From Ganoderma boninense (lineage: Eukaryota; Basidiomycota; Agaricomycetes; Polyporales; Polyporaceae), in the NCBI GenBank assembly GCA_002900995.3, contig CM035314.1, positions 1 to 64,000 of the forward strand: a stretch of DNA of 64,000 nucleotides. Direction: 5' to 3'. The translations under genes and the position numbers were made by a program. A model generated the notes under the pieces. That model was not told where the DNA came from. It saw only the letters and a list, made by a program, of their open reading frames with translations, and did not search any database. This document shows, in pieces, positions 45,249 through 57,783 of the stretch (within the stretch, counting starts at the first letter, position 1; each line of letters begins with the position of its first letter).

Positions 45249-47079
45249 CTAGCACTCCGACTTGACGCGTTCTGAGATCTCCTCGGAATCAACCTCGCTC
45301 AGCTGAGTCGACGACCCATTAGGGGAGGCATGTGGGCCGATCATAATGACCGACTGTGTGCGCAGGCGTGGATCTACCATCAACGCTGCTGCATCAGTGA
45401 CGTCTGTGGATGGATCGCCTGGGACGGGAGACGATCGGAGGCCTCGCGCAACGGGTATGGAGTACGCCTGCGACTGCTTTTCGATTTCCGACTTGTCGAG
45501 GGCGACGAGGATGATGATGAGTGTCGGGTAGATTCCCTATGCCCAGAGACAAGTTCAGTGTACTGGATCGCGCTCGTGATCATGCGGAGGTCGGTGGCTT
45601 ACGACGAATGCGACGAGACACCCTTCCGTAAAGTACAGCATGTCGATCGTCCACCCCTGCAAGCCAGTCGTCCACTCCACACTAAAATGCAGCGGGAGGA
45701 CGGTCGAGAGGTTGGAGGAGAGAACAAATGCCTGAAACAATTAAACAATTGAGGCAGTTAGTAGCGCTGCGGCTGAACGAACAGGAAGACGTTACCCAGA
45801 GAACGCAGTACGCGACGCCGGATTCGACCAGCAGCATGAGCACGCGTTGCACTCGAGTAACGCCGGGGACTCCGGCAAAGTGCTCCTTGGCGCGAATGCG
45901 GTGCCTCCTGTGAGTTGCACAATGATAATGACAATGGTGAGCACGCCGCCGCCTTCAACCCCACTGCTCACCACGCCTTGTATCCAACGAGGAGCGTCGC
46001 CAACGAGTTCGAGAAGAGCGACAGGATGATGGCGACGAGGCCAAACACATTGCCCCCGAAGAACGCCCCGGCTTCGGTGAAGTTCGAGACCGTGTTGCCT
46101 GCACTTGTGTTCCAGACCACCTGCCTACTGGCGCACGACGATATCGAGTCGGCCATGCCACATGCTGGGCCACGCCACATATATGTGTGAGTGCGGAAGG
46201 GAAGGGAAGGCAGCAGGCATGACCACGAACCGAGCGTGGCAAGCAAGACCACACAGCACGCGACCAAGATTGGGCGGTTCTTGTTCCACAGGACCCACAC
46301 CCGCCACCACACGATCGCGTCTCCGATGACGACCTGTCGGAGCAACCCATATTGAGAATAACGTTGTTGCTTCTGCAACGAAGCGTAAGGTCGCCAGCGA
46401 CTGTACGCACATTGAACGTGAGCGTTGCCGTCCCGATGCAGTCGCTCTGCGTGACGTCCCATCCGTCCGTCGGAAAGTCGACCGGGGCACGGATGCTCGT
46501 GCAATACGTGGGCGAGTCTCCCATCGGCGATCCAGGAAAGCATTCCGACGGCGGCACGAGCGAGACCCCGAGGTTGTGCAGCCACCGCGTTTCGTCGGAT
46601 AAGTGCCGCATGACGGCACGCAGCGTCTGGAACTCGGCGACGACGAACGCGACCCAGTACACAAATGTTGCTGCGTACATGGCGACGGTGACGCACAGAA
46701 GCTTCTTGCGGTTCCCTCCTCTGTCGCGGCGGCTGCAGGCCATGACCATATGATATCGGGAGTGAGCAATGTACCTCGCTTCAGGCGGCGGGTCCACGCA
46801 CATCAATATTCTCGCAGCGTAGGCAGCGCAGGCCGTGTATATTGCTACACACAGATATAAGATGAGTGGGAAATGGCTGAGAGCCCGGGATGCTTGAGAT
46901 CACTCACCTATGGAAACGGTCGACAACAAAGTAGCGACCATACGGATTTGAATCCTGTCCAACATCCCGCCGATATCGAACATCTCTTCCAGGATGTAGT
47001 CCAACGTACCGTACTGCATCGTGACGTTGAAACCCCCGACAGACCTCGCAAACGACGACTGCTTGCGCATTGCAGACAT
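45249..47079 (-). CDS. multi-pass membrane protein, basidiomycete family (member B), 453 aa
   Basis: Eight exons: 47079-46908, 46844-46802 (43 nt), 46732-46411, 46333-46231, 46164-45972, 45907-45796, 45731-45603, 45536-45249; 453 aa. Signatures: MVATLLSTVSIGAIYTACAA, a second pass starting LLCVTVAMYAATFVYW, GDAIVWWRVWVLWNKNR, NSLATLLVGYKAWRHRI, VLMLLVESGVAYCVLW and GIYPTLIIILVALDKSEIEK. The loop after pass two is longer than in A and C and holds three cysteines (PPSECF, TYCTS, SDCIG), presumably extracytoplasmic. The hydrophilic C-terminal tail is about 80 residues. The ATG chosen is the first of two (MSAMRKQ). The A and B tails share KSEIEK, so A and B are probably the closest pair. Confidence 0.8.
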
Positions 47080-50000
47080 TGTACGGACGTCCGACGGTGT
47101 ATACCGGAAGGGGCGGGGTCGATGATAAGGTTATATATGTGGTTGAACGACGACGAAGCGCGCCACTCTATATTGCGGGGCGCCCCGCTTAAATCGCCAT
47201 ACTAGGGGTGGACAGTTCATCAAGATCGCAACAGAGGCTCACGCCGCATTGACGTAGTAAAGAAGTTCCCAGTCTCTGGGGGTTCTTCTCTGTGTGCGCT
47301 TAAAGGTGCGTCCGGTGTGGATCGGGAGTTACATGTCGATGCCGTACGGATGTTCTAGGATCGGCCGCGCATTACGGAAACGTTAAACGCTTTGCGCATA
47401 TAGCCGAGGACCGTGCGCACGACCAAGGAGTGCTCCCTCCAGGGACAAGTTGGATTACAGTCCTTGAGGTCGGTGCACGCCGAGAGCGAGTCCGGACCTA
47501 CGTCGCTGTAGGATGGAAGAGGGCCGCTGATAGCACCATGGCCTCAACGCCATTGAAAACGGCAGGGATGACAGATGTCGGACGAATTGCGGCTGTGACC
47601 CCTTCGCCGTCGCTCTTGCATCGCAAGATGAACGTTCTCATGAATCTCCCCAGTGCCCAAACGATAGCAGAGAAGACGTATAGTCCTGCAGATGGCGCAT
47701 CTCCTCCTGGCAAGTCGTGACTCCCGCTCTGTAATAGCATAGACGCCACTCCCAATATATATGCGCCGCTAAACCAAGCGAACACCCCCAGCTGGACGAG
47801 ACATCTCCTGATGGGCCGACACCAAGAGGAAGACCAACACGAGAGCCAGCGAGTAGGCTCCGCCTCCATCCAACGAGCTGCCCCGTTGCTGGACGTCGCC
47901 GAACGGCGGAAGCGACCGCCATAGATGGCGTCTCGGCACCCAAGAGCGATAACTGCAGGGCCTCTCGCCCATGGAGGCAGACGCGCCACCCGATGCGCGA
48001 GTCATCCTCTCTGTCGGAGAACGCGCTTCTCTAGGTGCCGTGGGGCTCGGAAAGGAATAGGAGTGCAGCGAGGAGAGTCGTAGCGAGTTCGAAGGCCACG
48101 GCAGACGTTGAGCGTAGGTACGCGCACTGGCGTCAGCTCTGAGTCTAGGTTCAGAAGTGCTTAGCGAGCGACGAGCGACGGCCTCACGCAGTTTGGCGTG
48201 AAGAAGCGGCCCGGGGTGTGTGAACAAGTCGAAGACACGGGTTGCGTAGATGCAGTGTGCCGCCACTGGCCAGTCTCCAGAGAGCGACGGAGTCGAGGTA
48301 GCGCGCGGCCAGACGTCGTCATCCTCACGCAGGTACTGCAGAAGGCTCCTCCCTGGCCGGTGGTGGTGCGCCGTACATAGCAGAGGTCGGCACCAGGGAT
48401 CGTATCGCGGGTGTCAGACTCCGTGCTCGGCTACACCCAACGTCGCTCCCAGCGTATACGAGGAGAGCCGCGGAGTCCGCGGAAGTCGAGTGAGCTGGTG
48501 CAGACGTGAGACCAGATGCTTCGTCCCGTGGCCAGGACTGGTGACGTCTAGGATCTCAACAGAGCCGCTTGACGCAGGTGCGGTGGAGAGCGCGCTGGAT
48601 GCACCTTCTCGTCTTCGCGTCGGTCGCTCGTTCGTGGGATTGAGTCGTCCGACAGACACGCGTGCTCGCGGGAGCATGGTCTCATGAGTAGCTCCAGCGG
48701 GTTCGTGCACCGCGCATGTCCGCCAGGGCGCATTGAGGCTGAGTGGGAAGTCGACCACACGGCACAGCGGCGGGGGTGGCGGGGGAGAACCTGCCCATGG
48801 CGACAACGCCCGAAGTGCGAGGCAGATGGAGATGGGATGCGCGTGTTCTGGAGAGTAGGATGACGTACAGGACAGGGTACTCGCGCCCTTCGCATGACAC
48901 TCCTGAGCAGCTTCTCTTCCCTTCCTAGCGGCAGCTCGAACTTCGTAGGTTTGCGGAGCAGTTGAACTATGGTGCGGTTAGTTGGCCGAAGAATTGATGC
49001 TTTTCCACAGATATGCAAGTCGACGTACACAGGACATAGATGAGACGCAGGTTCGCCACGGACGGAAGGAGGTGCGCCGGGATAGAGAGCCAGGATGCCT
49101 GTCAGTGCGGGCTACGTCATCACTCACGCACGAGCTTGTTGAGGCGCAGGAGTTCCAGGTAGCCAGGAGAAGCTGTACATGATGGAAAGCCCGAAACAAC
49201 GAAAATCTAGAAAATCGACGTTCACAGGGACCACAGCTTCACGAACGGCGCACGAAACGTGACCATTAGCAGCCCGCGTCCTTGTCCGAAAGGACCAGGA
49301 AGTGCGTGCAAGGATGGAAGCTGTCCACGCGGGGCGCAGGTGAGGTAGGAAAAACTTACGGCGTGCGCTCCTTGGCCTCTCTTCTCGCCCGTCTCCCGCA
49401 GGAACTTTCCAAAATGCGATCCGGGCTGCGGCGAGGATTGGGTGTTTCCGAATGAAGGAGCGGGAATTGCGGAGAAAGAGGTGCTCAGGAAATGCCGAAC
49501 ACGGTGATATGTGCAATCGAGCTGCACCCGCGTCAGGTGGTATCCGGGAATTGTCGCGGTAGAGGGATGCTAGGGCCAGCAGCAGAGGAAACCTGAGAGT
49601 CGGAGGACACCAGCGAGCCTCCAGTGCCAGTCGTGGAGTCGGGGTAGAGCCGAGGCAAAGGTAGAAGGCGACCTCTCTAGTTTGAATATTGCTCGAGTTG
49701 AAGTGGGAGATATGCGTTCGCAGCGATGATGACGACGAAGAGACACAGTGACTCAGTGCGCGTGCAGAAAACGGGGGCGCGGCTCTGTTGTTTGTCCTTG
49801 TTATGAACCTAGCCCAAAGAAGACGCCCGTGCGCGGCGCCAGGGCTCCTCCCGGCTAACCCGTGTTCACCGTCAGCAACCAGCATGGGTATCCGCCTGAA
49901 AATGGTATCTCAAACAGTACACAGTGCTTCGCATTACTCTAGCTGACCGTGGGTCTCATGGCAGGAAGCCGCTGCTCTCCCACCGCGGTCCCACACTTTT

Positions 50001-50798
50001 AGTATTCCAGCCATTCACCAGCTTTCGTATCACTTGCGGCGACGAATACTTATACCGCCATCCGCGTCATAAACATCTCAGCGCAGCGAATCTGACGACC
50101 GTACTCATCACTCAGTACTCCAGCCATGAAAGAATCTTGGCTGTTTCTTCTGCCGTCCATCATCATTCTGTATCCCGCGGCCCGTCGTTGCCATCGCCGT
50201 CCGATCCGCCTAACTATGGTCAACTACGTCCTACTTGTATACGTCCCCACCAAGACACGGTTCTCCGTCACATGTGCGTCGCCTGAGAACCCCGTTTCTC
50301 CTGGACTCGCGGGGACACGCTCGTTCCTGTACAGTATTAATTTACGCTCAGTCAATGTCGATCACAACCCTCAAACCCATTTGTTGAGTTATTTTTCTTG
50401 CATGTACGCCCCTCCGTCTTGACTCGGGCTCGGAATCGTACTGAGACCTGGCTATATGCGAGTCGAGGGTCGACCCTCACCGCGCAGCCTCGAAGACACG
50501 CAACGCAGCAAGTGCCTCATCGCATAGCTGCCCTAGCAGTCAGCTTGTACAAGTGCAGCTGCGAGCTTTGGTTGTCTTCGTTGCGGGAACTAATGCGAGC
50601 CTGGGTCCTGGGAGGACGCCACGTGGATAGAGGCCCCCCGTGTTTGTGTCATATCATCGGCCCATCTGGATTTACTTTTCTCGCCAACGAGGAGGCGCCA
50701 TACTGTTTCAAAAGTCGATTCATTACGTATGTAGCATCCTATTCTAGTTCTCGAAGTCCGTCCTCTTCTGCTTGTCATCTCCAAGTGTCGCACGCAGC
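47080..50798. other. 3.7-kb stretch without a firm gene
   Basis: The best candidate is on the minus strand around 47990-47500, where two overlapping frames, one base apart, hold hydrophobic segments (YSLALVLVFLLVSA, then GVFAWFSGAYILGVASMLL and AGLYVFSAIVWALG). That could be a frameshifted membrane-protein gene, but no family match or start could be fixed. A 253-codon minus frame (49885-49124) and others nearby show no domain. No RNA gene is seen. Confidence 0.35.
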
Positions 50799-52337
50799 CT
50801 ATGTTTCGAATGCTACTGTTTTGCTCGTGAGGGTTAAAGAATCATCGAATGCTCCTGATGACGGCAATCCAACCAATGCCAGTGTGTCGCAATGCCCGTC
50901 GCTCTCTACAGTTTGATTTGTATGGGTGTCTATATCTGCGCCGGTAAGAGGCAGCGACGCCGGAGTGATCCCCACAGACACCACGAAAGACGTGGTGCAT
51001 TCTTGCTCGATTCTGGACTTGTCAAGAGCGACGACGATGATTATCAGCGTTGGATAGATTCCCTTGATGAAAGCTTATTAAATTGACGTAGACATGGAAT
51101 ACGAATGTCATGCTTACAACGACTGAAACTATGCAGCCTTCAACGAAGTATTTCATAACGTTGGTCCACAACCACGGCTCGCCATTATCCGGGTTCAGCA
51201 TCCAAATTTCAGACCATAGGACAAGGGCCTGTTGAAGTGCCTCAATATAACTACACATTAATAGAGGAAGGTAGACTACCCAGAGTATACAGTACACGGT
51301 GCCAGACTGAAACAGCAGCACGAGTACGCGCTGGACTTGACTGACACTCGGGACCCTACTCAAGTGCAAGTTCCGGGCATTTATTCTGTGCTTCCTGGGA
51401 GAGACATATTAGCAAGATGCATAATATGCATAAAATAGTCTCGTTCTTACCAGCTCTTATATCCAACAAGTGATGTCGAGACCACGTTCGAAAACAGTGA
51501 CAACACCATCACGCTTAGACCTACGCCATGACCGCCTGAAAATAACCATGCTATCGTAGCATCAATATCCGAACCAGCAACGAGACAATAGTGTGTACCT
51601 TCAGTGAAAAAATCGCTAGCCGCGCCCAAGCCTGGCAGCCATTATAAGCACGGAGTAGAACCAGAGGCAAAGACAACGACACACCGAGGGTAGCAAATAC
51701 GACCAAGGAACTAGTTATGAGGACAAGGTGGTTCTTGTTCCACAACACCCATACTCTCCACCAGACGATGACATCTCCGATAAAAACCTAGTGATCTCTA
51801 CAAATCAATCCAAAATCTCATGCAAAAGAAGTGATCAACGTACACTGAGGGTTAAAGCACCCGAACCGGCGCACCCCTGTGCCACTTCCCATGGTAACGA
51901 GGTCGAAGTCGAAGACTCGAGCTCTGGCTGCACGTCGCTCTCGAGCTGGCTGAGCCTCTCGAATTGGACACCGAGAGAAGCGATCCACGAGGCAGCAGTC
52001 GCAATATACATCACTGCTATCGCAAGGAGCAGTAATTTTCGAGCACCCTGCAGTCCATGGCGGCTGGCCTGCGTTGTGAGACACGAGGTCCGGAAAACAC
52101 ACGCTCGGATATAGATATTGAAGCGACTCACATCTGGATTTTTAGCGCATATGCTGTGCACACTGTGTGCACGGCTTGGTCCAGAATTCAGCTGACAGTC
52201 GGAAGGGACGGAAACTAAAATCGCTCACCCACGCAGACATTTGACACCAATGCCACTATCATTTTGTCTCGCAAAATGCGTGCGTTATAAAAGGCTTGGC
52301 TTGACTGCCACTCCGGTATGTTGTTGACTGTATTCAT
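50799..52337 (-). CDS. multi-pass membrane protein, basidiomycete family (member C), 385 aa
   Basis: Eight exons: 52337-52229, 52174-52132 (43 nt), 52063-51844, 51787-51685, 51631-51451, 51394-51280, 51240-51118, 51062-50799; 385 aa. Signatures: LLLLAIAVMYIATAASWIAS, GDVIVWWRVWVLWNKNH, SLFSNVVSTSLVGYKSWKHR, VLVLLFQSGTVYCILW and GIYPTLIIIVVALDKSRIEQ. The exon 3 acceptor is the GCCAG one; only that choice keeps phase and the RxGxRKLLL start seen in members A and B. A TATA-like TATTTATAG on the minus strand lies about 85 nt upstream of the ATG. The C-terminal tail (about 65 residues) is acidic and Thr/Ser-rich and has no clear similarity to the tails of A and B. Confidence 0.8.
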
Positions 52338-52439
52338 CCTGGATCTATCGGATCGGGTCGGAAAGAGCGCGTAGAGTTCGCCGAGGAAGCTGGCCCGGCA
52401 GACTCGCAGAGAGACTCCCGACTATAAATATCATACGGC

Positions 52440-55400
52440 AGAAACATCAATGTTTTCGGGAGTGCACGCCGCCGGCTCCGAAGCACCATCGCCACGACAG
52501 AACTGAACTCTAACATACCAGCTGAAATAGGCTTGCTGTATTCTATTCAGCCCCATGGCGGTGCTTGAACAGATGATTCGGATTCGTTCTGCAACGCGGA
52601 CGAGGACAGTTAGATCCGATGTTGGCTCCCTGACTCGTCTTTGAGCCATGTGGGACTTGAGTTTCCGTTCTTGGGCGAGAGGCATAGCCTCGAAGCGCGA
52701 TGAACAGGAGGAAGACCAAGGATGAACGCAGATGCCGAGTGGCGTCCGGCGCGAGTCGACCGCCTGAGCCCCATTGCATGAGAGTTAGGTTCGAGCACTG
52801 CCTCCCTAATAGAAAGACGTTGCATGATATCAACAGCGCCGAGCAGGCGCAATGATAGGCCGACCTAGGTTCGTTCCCCGTGTCGATGCCATCTTTTAAC
52901 TCTGACAAATCTAGACAAAACCAAGACGTCGTCCACCACGTCTTCGCGACGCCTTCCTGCGTCGGCGCCGCACACATTGTACGACGACCGGCCTCCCGAT
53001 TCGATGGACCCTCGACATCTGTCCGCCGACCCACCCGGTTGGTTGAAATCACAGAACCGCCTCACCGTGGCCGCACATCCCACCGCATCCCGCCCACCGC
53101 CGGCCCACTGACGGTACGAGCATCGTATTAGGGTGGTCGGCTTTCCCCTCGCCCCACCGCCCCACCGCATACACAGAACACAGAACCCCAACATGTATAC
53201 GACCCGTCCAGCTCCAGCCCGAGGTAGACTCTCGCACACACCCAGTCCAAGCCGGCTCCCACAGACAGACCGGTCCCCCGCTCGCACCCCCGCGCCCCGT
53301 CGCCGTCGCCCTCTCCAATTCCGCTGACACTAGGCCCGCCCACGAAGTCCCGCGGGCTCGCAACAGCCGCCGCCAGCCCCGCATATATCATCGCCGGAGA
53401 GTGCCTGCATGCAGTCGTGCTCGACGTCCGGAAGGAAAAACGAGGACAACAGCCTCTGTCCAGACTCCAGGAATTCGTCCTCCGGCCGCCGTCATGCGGA
53501 CGCAGAGGCTGTCGCTGGCGGTGCAGGACGGCGTGCGGTTCGTATGCGGGCTGCACCCTCTAGCTCTGGGCGTCGGCATGCGACCCAATAAGTGAAGGAG
53601 AACTCACCCAACGCGGGACCCCCTTGGAGACGAGGGCGAGAGAATTAGGATGCCCGAGTGGGGGTCGCGGTCGAAAGCCACGCTCGAATCTGCAGCGGCC
53701 GTGATATCCGTGTCGGTCTATAATATCGTCCTCGGATCGGAAACGATCGGAGCGCGTGTGCGACAGGCATGGAGTACACCAGTGGCCCCGTGCAATTTCG
53801 GACCTGTCGATGGGGCGATGAGGATGAAAATGTCCATCCTCCACTGGAATGCGCTGGGGGGATGGTCAAGATGTCCGATGAGGGGTCTTCGGGATCTCAT
53901 TGACCATGGCAGCGTGTGCGATGCACGTCGGTGAGAGTTGTGTGCTGAGGAGTGCTACTTGAGTACGCGACGGCCGGAGTCATGCCCGAGTTCGCCGGGT
54001 CGCGCGAAGCAACGGTCACTAACGCGTGACGTAACGCGTTTCGAACTCCGGCACGTCATGCTATTCAGGGTCCGTGGTCCGCGAGAAGCTCCTCGTCGGG
54101 ACGTCGACTGGCTCGTCTTGCAACGAGCCACCGAAACGACATCTGCAGACAGCCATATACCTATACCCAGCGGGCGTGGTTGGATCCCTGAACAACGTGA
54201 CTTCGTCCATCCGACTCTGGGTCCCCCCTCACTGCGGGCAGGACTGTGCTGCTCGCAAGTCCCTCGCCTGCTAGAACCTGAGTGGGTTGCGACACATCAT
54301 GGTTTGTGATCTCTATCCTCACGGTCAAGACCACAGTTACCCTCCATGCCCAACAAAATTGACTTACCTCAGTACCGTCCGTCAAGGCGCCGTCGTGCCC
54401 GTGGACTCCCGAGGGAGGGATCCCGAAGGCAGCTGCAGCTAACAGGGACTGGTCAGAACGAGCGCATGAGGCGGAAGTCTCCAAGCGAGCACAAGCATCA
54501 CGTATGGGGGTCGTTCCGTCACTTGTACCCTGATGGATAGGCCGGACGACAAACACCGAGTGCAAGTGTGCGTGGGTCGAGGAACCGGCGCGTCTGTCGC
54601 CCGAACATGTGCCACAGGGGTCTCGGGGACGTGCAAATGCAACCTGTAAACGGAAGCAGGGACGTTAAGCCATTGGACAGTATCGATTCTTTTTGTTACG
54701 GAGTGACTTCAACGTACCGTCAATGGCGGATCCGAGGCGGAGCTCGTCTGACAGGTACGTGCCCCCGACAGATGCCAACATGACTGTAGATGAGAGGTGT
54801 TGGCGAAAACAGGACCAACGTCACACCAAAGAAAACCCGAACCAACACGACCATTGCCGCAGCGACTGTCCTCCGTCATGGCCATAGCACCGTCTCAGCC
54901 CCCGAATACACGACCTTGTGTGCGACAGGCCTGAGCCCGAGATGGAAGGCATTCAGAAAGGGGACCCAGGTATTATACACGCTTCCTCAGAACAGGGAGC
55001 GCAAAATCAAAGTCAAAGGCGAAGAGCTTACCGATTCGCTGAACCTAGGCAAGGTGAGCATCAGCTGGGGGCGACGCCGAGCAAGGGGCTGTAGCTGTAG
55101 CCCTGCGCTCGGGGTCGTCGTCACGCCGTGACGCCACGGCATGCAGGGAGAGGAGCAACAGATTGAGCGCACGGCGAGAGCATGGGCGACGGAGCACGCG
55201 ACACACCTTCAGTATAGACCGAGCCGGGAGGAACGACGCCACGCACCTGCGGCCCCACCCACTCGACACCGAATTTCCGAACTGCGCCGTCTCTACAGAC
55301 TACCGCCTCCGCGAATCACGCCCCTCGTCGCTATCCCTCAGCGTCGTTGTATCGCCCGTCCGGAAGACGAGCTTGTCCGCAAGCGAAAACCCTCTGCGCC

Positions 55401-57070
55401 CGAACGTCAGCACTCGGCCGGCCCCGACACGCTCACCAAGGCCACAAAATCTCCAAACACCGCAGCCTGTTCATCGGACCATCTTCGTGCGCTTTCCATC
55501 TCCACGCTGGCTCCGAGGGTAAGCGACCATACCATGGGTGCATTGCGAGCGGAGGTCGAAATGGAGTGGATGCGCGCTGCCTGGCAAAGAATTGGAGATA
55601 GCGTCGAATCTGACGAGTTCACAAGTTGAGGCCAGGTGAAGTATCGGGAGAGAGAGAGAGACAGAGAGAGAGACAGAGAGACAGAGAGACAGAGAGACAG
55701 AGAGAGAGGAAAGGCGAGGCATCGCCAATAAAGAGCATAACTTGTCACGAAGCCAGCGCGGGCGGAACGGCCGTGGTCGTTCGTCTCAGGGTCGTCGCCG
55801 TCGTCTGCCAGAGAGCTGATCTACAATAAGCGCCCCCAATAAACGGATTCATGATCAGAGCCAGCCACGAAGCGCCCGCGGGCACTAGTCCTGCGGTCAG
55901 CGGCCGCCATATTGGTCCAGCCTGCCTGGGTGTGGCACGAAAACGAAGGACATGCTGCCGCACATCTCACGGCGCACAGCAGGAGATCCCGCCGAGCACT
56001 GTTTGTCTGAGATCGGAGAAAGAGAAAGGAAGGTGAGTGATCTCAGGCTCACTCATCATCTGCATCCCGCTGCACTGCATTTGCATGGGTCTGCCCTCGC
56101 CGAAGATCGAGGACTCTCAGATCCAGATCCAGACCCGCGGCCGGCGACATCGTATGCGCCGCGGGGGGGAGGGGGGCAGATTCGCGTGTCTTTGAAGGTC
56201 GCACGACGTCGTTCTGTCCTCGGGTGCACGCATGCATGGAGTGCACGACGCCACCCGATCCCGTCTCGTGGAGCCGCACTGAGTGGAAGCCTGCCATGAG
56301 TCGAAGACGTGTGCCCACCTCCGGAGCTCTTCAGCTCTCGATACGACAATGGTGGCGAACTCGACACTTGGACATTTTCTGCTCTAGATCTCATGCATGC
56401 CCTCCGGTGGTGGGGTATGCCGATGCGTCGTCCTCAGCGTGCGCTATGATCACCTCCCACCTCGCGCGCTGCATGCCCCTCCCGGTATAGCCGTACGGCG
56501 TACGGCTGACTACCCCCATCCCATCGTAATCATGCCCAAGTCTCGACAATGATGCGTGGCTGAGAATGGGCTAACATTCGATTAGGGTCTCTCACTCTGC
56601 ATCTTGACATCCTCTCCCTCGCTCTGATCGCCTCAGACATTCAATGCCTGTCGAAGTCGAAGAGACGCTGCATGAAGGAACGGCTCTGTGCGACGTCCCT
56701 GACTCTCTGGCACATCGATATCTGTGATTGACGTGTGTGCACTGCGACTCGGACTCTGAACGGTTGCTGGAGGCCGCTTCCTTGGCTTCCTCTACAGCCT
56801 CCTGTATCGTGGGGTACAACTGGCGATCGAGATGGATGGCGGAATGCGAGACGACAGTTGGACATCCTGAAGAGACTGACCGTGTGGGCAGGAATCCGGC
56901 GGAGCCTGGGATGATCGCGCAAGAGCGAGGAGCCGTCGGAAAAGAGAGACCTTGACCCGGAATCGTGACCGGCACCGGCCGCTTCCTTCCTCAGAGTGCT
57001 CGCCCGCTGCATCTACTTCCACATCATCCGGTCTACAGTCCCTTCGAGCTCGCACAGCGTCCGCCGCATG
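52440..57070. other. 4.6-kb stretch without a firm gene
   Basis: Candidate but unproven pieces lie on the minus strand between 54900 and 54160. A short exon-like MLASVGGTYLSDELRLGS ends at a GTACGT donor, and another exon-like ALTDGTE ends at GTAAGT, with a CACTCAG acceptor leading to VLAGEGLASSTVLP in phase. I do not recognise the product and could not close a gene. From about 55990 on, the DNA resembles sequence further right at about 61040, part of the tandem array's upstream region. Confidence 0.35.
55648..55709 (+). repeat. (GA)n/(GACA)n microsatellite
   Basis: About 60 nt of GAGA with regular ACAG interruptions. It creates apparent Ser/Leu-rich open frames on the opposite strand that are not genes. 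Confidence 0.9.
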
Positions 57071-57072
57071 TG

Positions 57073-57082
57073 TATATATAAG
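57073..57082 (+). promoter_or_regulatory. TATA box of secreted-protein gene S1
   Basis: TATATATAAGG in the context GTGTATATATAAGG. The same box precedes S2 (59206-59214) and S3 (61542-61549), each followed by a CAGACG- or GGACGC-containing leader. Confidence 0.6.
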
Positions 57083-57194
57083 GTCCCCAAACGGGCAGAC
57101 GCGTGCCCGGGCCCCTGCACGTCCTCTCTCCTCTCTCCCCGCACCTCCACAGCCACTCTGCACCCTACATCTGCATCGCACCACGCAGACAAAT

Positions 57195-57783
57195 ATGGTC
57201 GACACGCGCCTCCCCGCCGCCGCGCTCGCGCTCGCGCTCCTCGCGGCGCTCTGTGGCTCCGCTGGTGCCCGGCCCTCGAAGGCCTCCACCGAGCCCGCCG
57301 CACCGAACCCCGAGCACCAATACCGCGCCCTCAGAGACTACGGGCGCACGGCGATCCCGCGGCGCCAGCTCCCACGTGAGTCGTAGTCGTCTTCCCCCCC
57401 GCCTCCTCCTCCCCGTGACCAGTGACTGGTTGACTCCCTCGCCCGAGTCGGCCGCACCTGTCGGCGGCCGTGTCACGGTGTATGTGCACAGCCGCTCTCA
57501 TTGGACTGCCCGGGCCGTGCAGGCAGGCTGCTGTTGACGTTGGGGGCTTGTCGTCTGTCTCTGTCTCTGTCTTTGGCAGGAATCAGGTTGCAGACGCTGA
57601 CGCCGTACACGCGGATGAATCTTTTTTCTTTGTTTTCCATCATGCCGCTACTACTCCTACTCAACAGCGCTCCACATCGACCGCGAATGCCTCGAGGAGT
57701 GCGAAGAGAACTGCAAGCAGTTCAATACGGAGGAGTTCAAGGCGTGGTGTACTGCTGACTGCATATACGTGTGCTCGAGATAG
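57195..57783 (+). CDS. small secreted Cys-rich protein S1, 98 aa precursor
   Basis: Exons are 57195-57375 and 57668-57783. The N-terminus is a classic signal peptide (ALALALLAALCGSAGA, cleavage predicted near residue 25), followed by a Pro/Glu/Ala linker (KASTEPAAPNPE). A dibasic site, IPRR, precedes the Cys-rich tail, whose six cysteines follow C-x3-C-x3-C-x11-C-x3-C-x3-C (CLEECEENC, then CTADCIYVC). Cysteines every fourth residue on both arms suggest two disulfide-stapled helices. This is an inference; alpha-hairpinin-like peptides use C-x3-C pairs. The phase-1 intron falls just before the Cys-rich part, as in S2. It is not assigned to a known family. Secretion to the medium or cell wall is likely; the function is unknown. 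Confidence 0.75.

Noticed and set aside
49124..49885. 253-codon minus frame
   Set aside because: No recognisable motif and a composition like chance frames; neighbouring frames on the other strand are equally open.
55407..55748. Ser/Leu-rich minus frame over the GA microsatellite
   Set aside because: It is an artefact of the GA/CT repeat, giving repeated SLSLSV residues.
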